The position numbers and the translations under genes were made by a program. From NCBI RefSeq assembly GCF_014208105.1, contig NZ_JACHMQ010000001.1, positions 806,001 through 870,000 on the forward strand: DNA of 64,000 bases. The letters run 5' to 3'. Origin of the DNA: Actinomadura coerulea (lineage in GTDB: Bacteria > Actinomycetota > Actinomycetes > Streptosporangiales > Streptosporangiaceae). The number at the start of each line of letters is the position of its first letter. Position 1 is the first letter of the stretch. Below the pieces are notes generated by a model. That model searched no databases and was not told where the DNA came from. It worked only from the letters and a program-made list of their open reading frames with translations. This document shows, piece by piece, positions 36,236 through 46,386 of the stretch.

Positions 36236-37084
36236 ATGAGCGAGCAGGGCAGGGAACCGTCCGCGCGCGGGCGGCTCGCGGAGGAACGGGCGCGGGACGC
36301 GGTCCGGCGCCGGCGCCGGCGGGCGCTGCTCGTCGTCCTCGGCGCCGTCACCGTGGCGGCGGTCGCGGTCGTGGTGGTCGTCGTCGCGCTGTCGCGCAGC
36401 GGCGAGGAGCCGCTGAAGAACTCCTACAAGGGTGCGCTGGCGCCCGCCGCACGCCAGCGGGACGGGTCGGTCGCCATGGCGCAGCCGGGGGTCTCCTCGC
36501 CGGTCCTGGACGTGTGGGAGGACTTCCAGTGCCCCGCCTGCAAGGCGATGGAGGAGCGGGTCGGCGCGACGATGAAGGAACTCGCCGCGCAGGGCAGGGT
36601 CAAGGTCGTCTACCGGCCGTTCCAGCTCTTCCAGCAGGACCCGCTGATGTCCAACTCGCGGCGCGCCGCGAACGCCGCCGCCTGCATGCCCGCCGAACAC
36701 TGGGTCGCCTACCACGACAAGCTCTACGCCGAGCAGCCGCCCGAGGGCGACACCGGCTTCTCCACCGGTGACCTCGTCAGGTGGGGCGAGCGGCTCGGGG
36801 TCACCGACCCCTCCTTCGCCGCCTGCGTCCGCGGCGACCAGAAGATCGGGACGGTGAACCAGGCGAGCGCCCAGGCCGGCCGGGCGGGCGTCGACGCGAC
36901 CCCGTACCTCGCGCTGAACGGCAAGAAGGTCGGCAACGACGCCCTGGCCTCGCCGAACGACCTCAAGAAGGCCGTCGCGGAGGCCGGCGGCGGCGCGCCC
37001 GTGCCGGGGAGCACGCAGTCCAGCGGCACGGCGGGCGGCTCCGGCGCGGCGGCCGCGAAGATGACGATCTCGTCGCGGTCCTAG
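36236..37084 (+). CDS. membrane-anchored DsbA-family thioredoxin, second copy
   Basis: 282 residues, same plan as its upstream paralogue: basic N-terminus, anchor helix (ALLVVLGAVTVAAVAVVVVVVAL), thioredoxin domain with C99-P-A-C102 (WEDFQCPACKAME), VVYRPFQLF and cis-Pro loop AGVDATPYLALNG. It differs by a Gly/Ser/Ala-rich C-terminal tail of about 35 residues. ATG 36236 is 3 nt after GGGGGAT. The two copies arose by tandem duplication and probably have different client proteins. Confidence 0.93.
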   Translation: MSEQGREPSARGRLAEERARDAVRRRRRRALLVVLGAVTVAAVAVVVVVVALSRSGEEPLKNSYKGALAPAARQRDGSVAMAQPGVSSPVLDVWEDFQCPACKAMEERVGATMKELAAQGRVKVVYRPFQLFQQDPLMSNSRRAANAAACMPAEHWVAYHDKLYAEQPPEGDTGFSTGDLVRWGERLGVTDPSFAACVRGDQKIGTVNQASAQAGRAGVDATPYLALNGKKVGNDALASPNDLKKAVAEAGGGAPVPGSTQSSGTAGGSGAAAAKMTISSRS

Positions 37085-37127
37085 AGGAGGCGCGCGCTGT
37101 GCCCCGGAGGCGGTAACGTCAACGGTC

Positions 37128-38444
37128 ATGCACCCGGTCGCCTACATACCGAGTCCCTCGCAGGGCGTCTGGCACCTCGGCCCCGTGCCGCTGCGCGCCT
37201 ACGCCATCATGATCATCCTCGGCATCGTCGCCGCGGTCTGGCTGGGCGAGCGCCGCTGGGCCGCCAAGGGCGGCACCCCCGGCGTGATCATCGACGTGGC
37301 CGTGTGGGCGGTGCCGTTCGGCCTGGTCGGCGGGCGGCTCTACCACGTGGTCACCGACTACCAGCGCTACTTCGGGGAGAACGGCGACCCGATCCGGGCG
37401 CTGGAGATCTGGAAGGGCGGCCTCGGCATCTGGGGGGCCGTCGCGCTCGGCGCGGTCGGGGCGGTCATCGGCTGCCGGCGGCGGGGGATCTCGGTGCTGG
37501 CGCTCGGCGACGCGGTGGCCCCGGGCATCGCGCTCGCGCAGGCGATCGGCCGCTGGGGCAACTACTGGAACCAGGAGCTGTACGGCCGCCCGCTGGACAC
37601 CTTCTGGGCGCTGAAGATCGATGAGAACCACCGGCCGATGCTGGACGGCGGCCCCGGCCTCGACCCCAAGTACGCCGACGTCGCGACCTACCACCCGACG
37701 TTCCTGTACGAGTCGCTGTGGTGCGTCGGCGTCGCGATCCTGGTGATCTGGGCCGACCGCCGCTACAAGCTCACGCACGGGCGCGCGTTCGCCCTCTACG
37801 TCGCCGCCTACACCGTCGGGCGCGGCTGGATCGAGGCGCTGCGCATCGACGACGCCCACCACGTCCTCGGGCTGCGGCTCAACGACTGGACGTCCATCGT
37901 CGTCTTCGTCGGCGCGGTCGCCTACCTGTACCTTGCGCGCGGGCGCACCGGCCCGGAGAACGTCGGCGCCCCCGCGGACGCGCCGTCCGCCGCCGTCCCC
38001 GCCGCGGTGGAGCCCGAGGCGAAAACGGAGGCGCCGGACGACACCGCCGCCGTAGCCGCCGCGGACCACACGGACGGGGAACCGGCCGGGGAGCCCCCTG
38101 TGCCGGACGAGCCCGCGCAGGACGAGCCCGCGCAGGACGAGCCCGCGCAGGACGCGGTGACCGAGGCCGAGGCCCCGGAGACCGGGGAGCCTGCGGTGGC
38201 GGCCGGGGAGCCGGAGGCAAGGCCCGCCGGTGAACCCGAGTCCGCCCCCGAGGCCGCTGAGGAGGCTCCCGCACCGGAGGCGGAGGCGGGCGGGGTGGCG
38301 GAGCCCGGAAGCGAGACCGATCCGGAGCCCGAGGTCGAGACCCCCGGCGCCGAGGCGGCGGACTCGGCCGGGGAGAATGAGGTTGACGGTGCCGCCGGCC
38401 ACGACCAGGTGGAGAAGGGGGAGCCCGTCAAGGACGGGAAGTAG
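37128..38444 (+). CDS. lgt: prolipoprotein diacylglyceryl transferase with long acidic tail
   Basis: Transfers diacylglycerol from phosphatidylglycerol to the lipobox cysteine of prolipoproteins. Residues 1-265 are the Lgt membrane domain: PLRAYAIMIILGIV, VGGRLYHVVTDY, signature AIGRWGNYWNQELYG, PTFLYESLWCVG and VGRGWIEALRID. The remaining about 170 residues form an Ala/Glu/Pro-rich cytoplasmic tail with a DEPAQ repeat; much longer than standard Lgt but common in actinobacteria. TAACGT lies 8 nt before the ATG. Confidence 0.97.
   Translation: MHPVAYIPSPSQGVWHLGPVPLRAYAIMIILGIVAAVWLGERRWAAKGGTPGVIIDVAVWAVPFGLVGGRLYHVVTDYQRYFGENGDPIRALEIWKGGLGIWGAVALGAVGAVIGCRRRGISVLALGDAVAPGIALAQAIGRWGNYWNQELYGRPLDTFWALKIDENHRPMLDGGPGLDPKYADVATYHPTFLYESLWCVGVAILVIWADRRYKLTHGRAFALYVAAYTVGRGWIEALRIDDAHHVLGLRLNDWTSIVVFVGAVAYLYLARGRTGPENVGAPADAPSAAVPAAVEPEAKTEAPDDTAAVAAADHTDGEPAGEPPVPDEPAQDEPAQDEPAQDAVTEAEAPETGEPAVAAGEPEARPAGEPESAPEAAEEAPAPEAEAGGVAEPGSETDPEPEVETPGAEAADSAGENEVDGAAGHDQVEKGEPVKDGK
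38106..38150 (+). repeat. 15-bp tandem repeat, three exact copies, in the lgt tail
   Basis: GACGAGCCCGCGCAG repeated at 38106-38120, 38121-38135 and 38136-38150, encoding DEPAQ three times. Likely length-variable between strains. Confidence 0.9.
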
Positions 38445-38456
38445 GAAACGGCGACT

Positions 38457-39182
38457 GTGTCCGACACAGACGAGAAGCACGGCGTGCGGCCGGAGCAGCA
38501 TCACCAGCACCGCGACGTCACCGGCGGCTGGCTGCGGCCGGCGGTGTTCGGCGCGATGGACGGGCTGGTCTCCAACTTCGCCCTGATCGCCGGGGTCGCG
38601 GGCGGCCAGGCGACCCAGAAGGTCGTGCTACTGGCGGGCCTCGCCGGCCTGGCGGCGGGCGCGTTCTCGATGGCGGCGGGGGAGTACATCTCGGTCGCCT
38701 CCCAGTCGGAGCTGGCGCAGGCGGAGATCGAGGTGGAGCGGCTGGAGCTGGCCCGCCACCCGGTGGCCGAGCAGCGGGAGCTGGCCGAGGTCTTCGAGGC
38801 GCGCGGCGTCGACCCCGAGACGGCCGCCGAGGTCGCGCGGCAGCTGTCCCGCGACCCCGAGGAGGCGCTGGAGGTGCACACCCGGGAGGAGCTCGGGGTG
38901 ACGCCCGGCGACCTGCCCTCGCCGGTCCTGGCGGCGGGCTCGTCGTTCCTGTCGTTCGCGGTCGGCGCGCTGCTGCCGGTGCTGCCGTACCTGCTCGGCG
39001 CGACCAGCCTGTGGCCGGCGGCGGGCATCGCGGCGCTCGGCCTGTTCTTCGCCGGCGCGCTGGTGTCGCGCATCACGGCCAGGGCGTGGTGGTTCGGCGG
39101 ATCGCGGCAGCTGCTGTTCGGCGCCGCCGCGGCGTTGATCACCTACGGGTTCGGCGCGCTGATCGGCAGTAACGGGCTGTAG
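38457..39182 (+). CDS. VIT1/CCC1-family iron/manganese transporter
   Basis: 241 residues. First part GGWLRPAVFGAMDGLVSNFALIAGV and AGAFSMAAGEYISVASQSEL match the VIT1/CCC1 family that moves Fe(II)/Mn(II) across membranes. A cytoplasmic helical segment (EVERLELARHPVAEQRELAEVFEARG) with many Glu residues, typical of the metal-binding loop, precedes three C-terminal helices. A His-rich N-terminus (PEQHHQHRDV) may bind metal. GTG start 12 nt after lgt. Confidence 0.9.
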   Translation: MSDTDEKHGVRPEQHHQHRDVTGGWLRPAVFGAMDGLVSNFALIAGVAGGQATQKVVLLAGLAGLAAGAFSMAAGEYISVASQSELAQAEIEVERLELARHPVAEQRELAEVFEARGVDPETAAEVARQLSRDPEEALEVHTREELGVTPGDLPSPVLAAGSSFLSFAVGALLPVLPYLLGATSLWPAAGIAALGLFFAGALVSRITARAWWFGGSRQLLFGAAAALITYGFGALIGSNGL

Positions 39183-39251
39183 ACCAAGGAATCTGGGCGA
39201 AACACCCTTTTGGCCGCGCGAGGGGGACCGGGACCGCTAAGCTCCGGGGCT

Positions 39252-40043
39252 GTGATCGAGGCTTCTGACACCGGTTCCGCCGAGGCCGCCGAGGGCCGCC
39301 GGCGGGACTTCTGGCCGGAGGACAAGTCCGGCCGCAGGCTCCCCAGTCCGAAGCTGCTGCTGGGCGCGGCCGCCGCGCTGGTCGCGGTGGTCGTCGCGGT
39401 GGTCGCGGTGGTCATGCTGACCGGCGGCGGCGACGAGGCGAAGCCGCAGCGGCGCGCGGTGCCGACCGCCTACGCGCCGGACTACCTCGGCGAGGGCTTC
39501 GCCAAGCTCGCCTCCCGCTCGAACGACCCCCGTCCGATCACCGAGGGCGAGGCGTTCTCCGCCAAGACGCTCAAGTCGGGCAAGTACACCTTCACGCTGG
39601 CCGAGTCCCAGCTGAGCTCCGACTGCAAGGCCGCCACCTGGGGCGGCCGGCTGCAGGGCGACCTCGCCAAGTACCAGTGCAGCCAGATCGCCCGCGCGGC
39701 CTACGTCAGCGCCGACAGCAAGCACGTCGGCCAGTTCGCCGTGATCAACCTCGTGAGCGAGGAGGGCGTCAAGCAGATCCTCCGCGACCTGGAGCCGGCG
39801 ACCGCCGCCGGCTGGGTGTCCCCGCTGCAGCCGAAGGGCACCCCCGCGTTCGGGCCCGGCTTCACCGCCGCCTACACCAAGACCTACGGCCACTACGCCG
39901 TGGTCACCTGGGTGGAGCGGGCCGGCGGCGCGCAGCCCGCCTCGCTGAACGAGATGATCGATGTGAGCCTGGCCATCGAGAACGCCGCCGACTTCCTGTA
40001 CGGGCGCCTCGACCTGGTCTCCGGCGGGAAGACCGGGCAGTGA
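39252..40043 (+). CDS. membrane-anchored extracytoplasmic protein, paralogue A
   Basis: 263 residues: short charged cytoplasmic part, one anchor helix (LLLGAAAALVAVVVAVVAVVML) and an extracytoplasmic domain. The domain contains ITEGEAF, SDCKAATWGGRLQGDLAKYQCSQIARAAYV with two cysteines likely bridged, and GHYAVVTWVERAG. No known family. Shares this domain with the next gene. GTG 39252 follows TAAGCT (39238-39243) by 8 nt, a leaderless layout. The nearby VKOR-DsbA genes could supply its disulfide. Confidence 0.75.
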   Translation: MIEASDTGSAEAAEGRRRDFWPEDKSGRRLPSPKLLLGAAAALVAVVVAVVAVVMLTGGGDEAKPQRRAVPTAYAPDYLGEGFAKLASRSNDPRPITEGEAFSAKTLKSGKYTFTLAESQLSSDCKAATWGGRLQGDLAKYQCSQIARAAYVSADSKHVGQFAVINLVSEEGVKQILRDLEPATAAGWVSPLQPKGTPAFGPGFTAAYTKTYGHYAVVTWVERAGGAQPASLNEMIDVSLAIENAADFLYGRLDLVSGGKTGQ

Positions 40044-40095
40044 CCGGGCCGGGTACGGGCGCGCCGCCCGCCCGCGGCGAGTAGTCTGCGCGGTC

Positions 40096-41394
40096 GTGGA
40101 CCCCGATGAGCACCGCCGCGGCGGCTCGGGGCGGCCTCCGGTGAGCCGCCCGGGCCGCCGGCAGCAGCCCGCTTCGCGCCGGACCGCGCAGTCCCGGTCG
40201 GGCGGCACGCGCCGGACCCCGCCGCCCCGCCGCTCCGCGGCGCGCCGCGAACGCCCCTCCCCGCCGCCACCGAGGCCACCCCAGGACGACGCCCAGTACG
40301 GGGACGCCCAATACGGCGATCCGCAGTACGGAAATTCGCAGTACGGGGACCCGCAGTACGGCGACTCCCAGTACGGGGGCTCCCAGTACGGGGACGCCCC
40401 GTACGGGGACGGTGTCCAGGACGACGCGTTCGCGTCGGAGGATGGCCGTACCGACCTCCCGGCTGAGGGCCGCACCGGCGGCCGGGGCCGCTCCAGGCGG
40501 CCGGACAAGCGCGGGAAGGGCAGCGGCAAGACCGGTGGCAAGACCGGTGTTAAGGCTGGCGGCAAGGGCGAGCGCGGGCCGGCGAAGAACCCGGGGAGGC
40601 CCTCGGGACGTCCAAGCGCGCCGGAGCGCGGGCCGGCCGCGGCACGCGGCGCGGGCGGGCCGGGCCCGAAGCTGTACTTCGGTGCGGCGGCCGTCCTGGG
40701 CGTGCTGGTGCTGCTGGGCCTCGGCGTCGTCGTCCTGACCGGCGGCGACTCCGACCCGAAGCCCCCGAGCGCGACCGGCGCGAAGATCGGACGGCCCGCC
40801 GGGACGGGCCCGTCGCCGACCTCCTACTCCAGCTCGCCGTCCAGCGCCGCCTACGCCGGGATCGCGGCCCGCGGTACGGACCCCCAGGCACTCACGGAGG
40901 GCGAGGCGTTCCCGTCCTCGGCGGCGAAGCTGCCCCTTCCGGACGGGACGGTCTCGGTGAAGCTGCGCGCCAAGCGGCTGGACGGCGACTGCGCCGCCGC
41001 CGTGTGGGGCGGATCCGTCGGCGAGGAGCTCGCCAAGGGCGGCTGCACGCAGGCGGCGCGCGGGATCTACTCCGACACCGAGCACGGCTACGCGCTGGCC
41101 GTCGCCGTGTTCAACCTCGCCGGCTCGGCGGACGCCGACCGGTTCGTCGCCAGGCTGGAGACCACGATCGGCGCGGGTTTCGTCCGGCCTCTGGAGGCGC
41201 CCGCCCCGCTGGACCGGTTCGGGCGGGGCTTCGGAATGGCGCGGGGCCTCGCGATGGGGCACTTCGCGGTGGTGTCGTGGGCGCAGCGCCTGGACGGCAA
41301 GGGCGACGAGAAGGACGAGACCCTGCTGTCGCTGCTGATCGAGGGCGGAAAGTCCCCGGCGGTGCTCGGCCGCGCGGCCCGCGGGACCGGCTGA
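40096..41394 (+). CDS. membrane-anchored extracytoplasmic protein, paralogue B with QYGD repeats
   Basis: 432 residues. The N-terminal 190 residues are disordered and cytoplasmic: Arg/Pro-rich, then about nine pentapeptides of the form QYGDx (about residues 65-105), then Gly/Lys/Arg-rich sequence. A membrane helix (LYFGAAAVLGVLVLLGLGVVVLT) follows, and the outer domain parallels the preceding gene (LTEGEAF, GDCAAAVWGGSVGEELAKGGCTQAARGIY, GHFAVVSWAQRL). Clearly a tandem duplicate with an added tail. GTG 40096 lies 8 nt after TAGTCT. Confidence 0.75.
   Translation: MDPDEHRRGGSGRPPVSRPGRRQQPASRRTAQSRSGGTRRTPPPRRSAARRERPSPPPPRPPQDDAQYGDAQYGDPQYGNSQYGDPQYGDSQYGGSQYGDAPYGDGVQDDAFASEDGRTDLPAEGRTGGRGRSRRPDKRGKGSGKTGGKTGVKAGGKGERGPAKNPGRPSGRPSAPERGPAAARGAGGPGPKLYFGAAAVLGVLVLLGLGVVVLTGGDSDPKPPSATGAKIGRPAGTGPSPTSYSSSPSSAAYAGIAARGTDPQALTEGEAFPSSAAKLPLPDGTVSVKLRAKRLDGDCAAAVWGGSVGEELAKGGCTQAARGIYSDTEHGYALAVAVFNLAGSADADRFVARLETTIGAGFVRPLEAPAPLDRFGRGFGMARGLAMGHFAVVSWAQRLDGKGDEKDETLLSLLIEGGKSPAVLGRAARGTG
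40286..40415 (+). repeat. degenerate 15-bp repeat encoding QYGD(x) pentapeptides
   Basis: About nine imperfect 15-bp units, core CAGTACGGGGAC, encode AQYGD, PQYGN, SQYGD and variants in the cytoplasmic tail. Third-position differences between units show the repeat has diverged at DNA level while the peptide pattern was kept. Confidence 0.8.
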
Positions 41395-41796
41395 CACTCC
41401 TCCGGCTGACACCCGTCCGGTCGAGCCGCCTACGGCTGAGCCGCATCCGCCCGGATTCGGGCCGGTCGCGTCCGGTTCCGGCGAGGCCCGTCCGCCCTGG
41501 GTCCGCCCCGGGTCTGGGCGAGGGCCTGTTTCGGTAGGTCTTCGGCGTGTTGCCGTAAACATCGCGTACCGGTGATGAGTTTCACCGAGGTCACGGCGCT
41601 CCGCTTCCGGACCCAGCCGGTAACCTGGTCTAAACCAATCTGAGATGACGCGCACCCGATTCGTCCGAAGAAGTTTCGCGATCCGGTGCAGTCGGGCATG
41701 ATCCCGGCAGTGATGTAATGTCATCTCACCGCAGCAGGGCCAACGTCGTCCCGTGCCGCACTGACATCGAACAGTGACACGACGACGGGAGGGTTG
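41395..41796 (+). promoter_or_regulatory. gltB upstream region
   Basis: 402 bases without a gene. It holds a GlnR-like box at 41579-41594, an inverted repeat CACTG-N8-CAGTG at about 41759-41776, and AT-richer sequence near 41710-41730 that may include the promoter (TAATGT). GGGAGGG directly precedes the gltB ATG. Confidence 0.6.
41579..41594 (-). promoter_or_regulatory. GlnR-like operator upstream of gltB
   Basis: On the minus strand reads GTGAC-ctcggt-GAAAC, matching the actinobacterial GlnR a/b half-site pair GTnAC-n6-GaAAC exactly. It is about 200 bp ahead of the gltB start. A second, weaker pair may follow (GGTAC, TTTAC). GlnR is the global nitrogen regulator, so control of glutamate synthase would make sense. 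Confidence 0.5.
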
Positions 41797-44700
41797 ATGG
41801 CTTCTGCTGCCCTCACACCTGATGGCCGTGTACCGGGCCGCCCCCAGGCGCAGGGTCTGTACGACCCGGCCAACGAGCATGACGCCTGCGGCGTCGGCAT
41901 GGTCGCCGACCTGCATGGACGCAAGAGCCACGACATCGTCCAGAACGCCCTGGACGTCCTGAAGAACCTCGACCACCGCGGGGCCGTCGGCGCGGAGCCG
42001 GACGACGGCGACGGCGTCGGCATCCTCGTCCAGATCCCGGACGCGTTCTTCCGCGAGGTCTGCGACTTCCCGCTCCCCGAGGCCGGCGGCTACGCGGCCG
42101 GCGTCGCGTTCCTGCCCGCGGACGGCGACGAGCGCGCCGCCGCGGTCGCCCACATCGAGACGCTGTGCGTGGAGGAGGGCCTGACGGTCCTCGGCTGGCG
42201 CGAGCTCCCGCACGACCCCCGCTTCACCGGCCCGGCCGCCCGCCGGGTCATGCCGCACTTCGCGCAGCTGTTCGTCGCCCCCGCGGCGGGCGGCCCGCAC
42301 GAGGGCAGGACCGGCCTGGAGCTGGACCGCGCGGTGTTCTGCATGCGCGAGCGCGCCGAGCAGGACGTGCGGGTCTACTTCCCGAGCCTGTCCAGCCGCA
42401 CGATCGTCTACAAGGGGATGCTGACGACCCCGCAGCTGGAGCCGTTCTTCCCCGACCTGTCGGACCGCCGCTTCACCAGCGCGATCGCGCTGGTGCACTC
42501 GCGGTTCTCGACCAACACCTTCCCGGCCTGGGAGCTGGCGCACCCGTACCGGTTCATCGCCCACAACGGCGAGATCAACACGGTGAAGGGCAACCGGAAC
42601 TGGATGCGGGCCCGCGAGGCGCTGCTGAAGTCCGACCTGCTGCCCGGCGACATCTCCCGGATCTTCCCGGTGATCGACATCGAGGCGTCCGACACCGCGT
42701 CGTTCGACGAGTGCCTGGAGCTGCTGCACCTGGGCGGCCGGTCGCTGCCGCACGCGGTGCTGATGATGATCCCGGAGGCGTGGGAGAACCACACCGAGAT
42801 GGACGCCGAGCGCCGGGCGTTCTACGAGTTCCACTCCACGCTGATGGAGGCGTGGGACGGCCCCGCCAGCGTCAGCTTCACCGACGGCACCGTCGTCGGC
42901 GCGGTCCTGGACCGCAACGGGCTGCGCCCGGGCCGGTACTGGGTGACCGACGACGGCCTGGTCGTGCTGGCCAGCGAGGCCGGCGTGCTCGACATCCCCG
43001 CCGCCAAGGTCGTCCGCAAGGGCCGCCTCCAGCCCGGCAAGATCTTCCTCGTCGACACCGCCGCCGGGCGGATCGTCGAGGACGACGAGGTCAAGGCCGA
43101 GCTGGCCGCCGAGCACCCCTACGGGGAGTGGCTGCACGAGGGCCTGGTCCGGTTCGAGGAGCTGCCGCAGCGCGAGCGGGAGATCCCGACCCACGAGACG
43201 CTCGTCCGGCGGCAGCAGACGTTCGGCTACACGCTCGAAGAGCAGCGGATCATCCTGACGCCGATGGCGCAGACGGGCGCGGAGCCGATCGGGTCGATGG
43301 GCACCGACACCCCGATCGCGGTGCTGTCGGAGCGCCCGCGGCTGCTGTTCGACTACTTCAAGCAGCTGTTCGCGCAGGTCACGAATCCGCCGCTGGACGC
43401 GATCCGCGAGGAGCTCGTCACCTCGCTGCAGTCCACGCTCGGCCCGGAGGGCAACCTGCTGGAGCCCGGCCCGGAGTCGTGCCGCCGCCTGGTGCTGCCG
43501 ACCCCGATCCTGGACAACGACGAGCTCTCCAAGATCATCCACATCGATGACGAGGGGTCGCTGCCGCACCTGGCCGCGTACGTCGTGCACGGCCTGTACG
43601 ACGTCGCCGGCGGGGGAGAGGCCCTCCAGGCCCGCCTGGAGGAGATCGACTCCGAGGTCAGCCGGGCCATCGAGGCCGGCGCGCGGATCATCGTGCTGTC
43701 GGACCGCGGCGCCGACTCGGCCCGTGCCGCGATCCCGTCGCTGCTGCTGACCGGCGCCGTGCACCACCACCTGATCCGGGAGAAGACCCGCACCCAGGTC
43801 GGCCTGGTGGTCGAGACGGGCGAGGCCCGCGAGTGCCACCACATGGCGCTGCTCATCGGGTACGGCGCGTCCGCGATCAACCCGTACCTGGCGATCGAGA
43901 CCGTCGAGGACCTCGTGCGCGGCGGCGCGATCGAGGGGCCGGACCCGGCCAAGGCCGCCCGGAACCTGGTGAAGGCCTACGGCAAGGGCGTCCTGAAGGT
44001 CATGTCGAAGATGGGCGTGTCCACGGTCGCGTCCTACACCGGCGCGCAGATCTTCGAGGCGATCGGGCTCGGCGCGGACGTGGTGGCGCGGTGCTTCACC
44101 GGCACCACCTCGCGGCTCGGCGGCGTCGGCTTCGACGTGCTGGCCCGCGAGGTCGCCGAGCGGCACGCGCGCGCCTACCCGCCGGGCGGCAACGACCTGG
44201 CGCACCGCACCCTGGAGGTCGGCGGCGAGTACCAGTGGCGCCGCGAGGGCGAGCCGCACCTGTTCAACCCGGACACGGTGTTCAAGCTGCAGCACGCCAC
44301 CCGCACCCGCCGCTACGAGATCTTCAAGGAGTACACCTCCAAGGTCGACTCGCAGGCCGAGAAGCTGATGACGCTCCGCGGGCTGTTCCGGCTCCGCGAG
44401 GGCGACCGGCAGCCGGTGCCGATCGAGGAGGTCGAGCCGGTCTCGGAGATCGTCAAGCGGTTCTCCACCGGCGCGATGTCCTACGGCTCCATCTCGGCGG
44501 AGGCGCACGAGACCCTCGCGATCGCGATGAACCGCCTCGGCGCCAAGTCCAACACCGGCGAGGGCGGCGAGGACCCGGCGCGGTTCGTCCCGGACGAGAA
44601 CGGCGACCTGCGGCGCAGCGCGATCAAGCAGGTGGCGTCCGGCCGGTTCGGCGTGACCTCGGAGTACCTCACCAACGCCGACGACATCCAGATCAAGATG

Positions 44701-46368
44701 GCGCAGGGCGCCAAGCCCGGCGAGGGCGGCCAGCTGCCCGGCCACAAGGTCTACCCGTGGATCGCCAAGACGCGGCACTCCACCCCGGGCGTCGGCCTCA
44801 TCTCGCCGCCGCCGCACCACGACATCTACTCGATCGAGGACCTGGCGCAGCTCATCCACGACCTGAAGAACGCCAACCCGGCGGCGCGCGTGCACGTCAA
44901 GCTCGTCTCCGAGGTCGGGGTCGGCACGGTCGCGGCCGGGGTGTCCAAGGCGCACGCCGACGTGGTGCTCATCTCCGGGCACGACGGCGGCACGGGCGCG
45001 TCCCCGCTGACGTCGCTGAAGCACGCCGGCGCGCCGTGGGAGCTCGGCCTCGCCGAGACCCAGCAGACGCTGCTGCTGAACGGGCTGCGCGACCGCATCG
45101 TCGTGCAGACCGACGGGCAGATGAAGACCGGCCGCGACGTCGTCGTCGCGGCGCTGCTCGGCGCCGAGGAGTACGGTTTCGCGACCGCGCCGCTGGTGGT
45201 GTCGGGCTGCATCATGATGCGGGTCTGCCACCTGGACACCTGCCCGGTCGGCGTCGCCACCCAGAACCCGGTGCTGCGGCAGCGGTTCTCCGGCAAGCCC
45301 GAGTTCGTGGTGAACTTCTTCGAGTTCGTCGCCGAGGAGGTCCGCGAGTACCTGGCGGCCCTCGGGTTCCGGTCGCTGGACGAGGCGATCGGCCACGTCG
45401 AGATGATCGACACCCGGGAGGCGGTCGAGCACTGGAAGGCCGCCGGCCTGGACCTGGCGCCGGTCCTGCACGCCCCGGCGCGGGCGGAGGGCGCGGCCCT
45501 GCACCGGATGGTCGAGCAGGACCACGGGCTGGAGAAGGCCCTGGACAACACGCTGATCCAGCTCGCCGAGGGCGCGGTCTCGTTCGGCGACCCGGTGCGG
45601 CTGGAACTGCCGATCCGCAACGTCAACCGGACGGTCGGGACCATGCTCGGCCACGAGGTGACCAAGAAGTGGGGCGGCGGCGGGCTGCCCGACGACACCA
45701 TCGACGTCACCTTCACCGGTTCGGCGGGCAACTCCTTCGGCGCGTTCCTGCCGCGCGGCGTCACGCTGCGGCTGGTCGGCGACGCCAACGACTACGTCGG
45801 CAAGGGCCTGTCGGGCGGGCGCGTCACGCTGCGCCCCCCGCGGGACGCCGGGTTCGCCGCCGAAGAGCAGATCATCGGCGGCAACGTGATCCTCTACGGC
45901 GCCACGTCGGGCGAGCTGTTCGCCCGCGGGGTCGTCGGCGAGCGGTTCTGCGTCCGCAACTCCGGCGCCACCGCCGTCGTCGAGGGCGTCGGCGACCACG
46001 CCTGCGAGTACATGACCGGGGGCCGCGCGGTGATCCTCGGCCGGACGGGCCGCAACCTCGCGGCCGGCATGTCCGGCGGCATCGCCTACGTCCTGGACCT
46101 GGTGCCCGAGCGGGTCAACGGCGAGATGGTCGACCTGGAGCCGCTGGACGCCGCGGACGCGGAGTCCGTCCGGGCGCTGACCGAGCGGCACCTGGCCGAG
46201 ACCGGCTCGGCGGTGGCCCGGCGGCTACTGGACGACTGGGACGCCGCCGCCGCCCGCTTCACCAAGATCATGCCGCGTGACTACCGGCGGGTCCTGGACG
46301 CGATGGCCAAGGCGGAGGCCGAGGGACGCGACGTCGACGAGGCCGTCATGGCCGCGGCGCAGAGCTGA
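41797..46368 (+). CDS. gltB: glutamate synthase (NADPH) large subunit
   Basis: Converts glutamine and 2-oxoglutarate to two glutamates. 1,523 residues. The class II amidotransferase nucleophile is Cys 31 ([14 protein letters not shown]), so a propeptide of 30 residues is expected to be removed. Then the central domain, the FMN-binding synthase domain ([46 protein letters not shown]), the 3Fe-4S cysteines in [15 protein letters not shown], and the C-terminal beta-helix with repeated glycine-rich turns ([16 protein letters not shown]). gltD follows after 18 bp. Confidence 0.98.
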   Translation: MASAALTPDGRVPGRPQAQGLYDPANEHDACGVGMVADLHGRKSHDIVQNALDVLKNLDHRGAVGAEPDDGDGVGILVQIPDAFFREVCDFPLPEAGGYAAGVAFLPADGDERAAAVAHIETLCVEEGLTVLGWRELPHDPRFTGPAARRVMPHFAQLFVAPAAGGPHEGRTGLELDRAVFCMRERAEQDVRVYFPSLSSRTIVYKGMLTTPQLEPFFPDLSDRRFTSAIALVHSRFSTNTFPAWELAHPYRFIAHNGEINTVKGNRNWMRAREALLKSDLLPGDISRIFPVIDIEASDTASFDECLELLHLGGRSLPHAVLMMIPEAWENHTEMDAERRAFYEFHSTLMEAWDGPASVSFTDGTVVGAVLDRNGLRPGRYWVTDDGLVVLASEAGVLDIPAAKVVRKGRLQPGKIFLVDTAAGRIVEDDEVKAELAAEHPYGEWLHEGLVRFEELPQREREIPTHETLVRRQQTFGYTLEEQRIILTPMAQTGAEPIGSMGTDTPIAVLSERPRLLFDYFKQLFAQVTNPPLDAIREELVTSLQSTLGPEGNLLEPGPESCRRLVLPTPILDNDELSKIIHIDDEGSLPHLAAYVVHGLYDVAGGGEALQARLEEIDSEVSRAIEAGARIIVLSDRGADSARAAIPSLLLTGAVHHHLIREKTRTQVGLVVETGEARECHHMALLIGYGASAINPYLAIETVEDLVRGGAIEGPDPAKAARNLVKAYGKGVLKVMSKMGVSTVASYTGAQIFEAIGLGADVVARCFTGTTSRLGGVGFDVLAREVAERHARAYPPGGNDLAHRTLEVGGEYQWRREGEPHLFNPDTVFKLQHATRTRRYEIFKEYTSKVDSQAEKLMTLRGLFRLREGDRQPVPIEEVEPVSEIVKRFSTGAMSYGSISAEAHETLAIAMNRLGAKSNTGEGGEDPARFVPDENGDLRRSAIKQVASGRFGVTSEYLTNADDIQIKMAQGAKPGEGGQLPGHKVYPWIAKTRHSTPGVGLISPPPHHDIYSIEDLAQLIHDLKNANPAARVHVKLVSEVGVGTVAAGVSKAHADVVLISGHDGGTGASPLTSLKHAGAPWELGLAETQQTLLLNGLRDRIVVQTDGQMKTGRDVVVAALLGAEEYGFATAPLVVSGCIMMRVCHLDTCPVGVATQNPVLRQRFSGKPEFVVNFFEFVAEEVREYLAALGFRSLDEAIGHVEMIDTREAVEHWKAAGLDLAPVLHAPARAEGAALHRMVEQDHGLEKALDNTLIQLAEGAVSFGDPVRLELPIRNVNRTVGTMLGHEVTKKWGGGGLPDDTIDVTFTGSAGNSFGAFLPRGVTLRLVGDANDYVGKGLSGGRVTLRPPRDAGFAAEEQIIGGNVILYGATSGELFARGVVGERFCVRNSGATAVVEGVGDHACEYMTGGRAVILGRTGRNLAAGMSGGIAYVLDLVPERVNGEMVDLEPLDAADAESVRALTERHLAETGSAVARRLLDDWDAAAARFTKIMPRDYRRVLDAMAKAEAEGRDVDEAVMAAAQS

Positions 46369-46386
46369 GAGAGGGGGACTTCCAAC

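Noticed and set aside
41710..41740. CRP-like site GTGA-N12-TCAC upstream of gltB
   Set aside because: Spacing and half-sites do not match TGTGA-N6-TCACA; likely chance symmetry.
39904..46191. 2,095-codon open frame on the minus strand opposite gltB
   Set aside because: Antisense shadow; sequence is low-complexity Arg/Val/Asp/Gly-rich and no motif was found.
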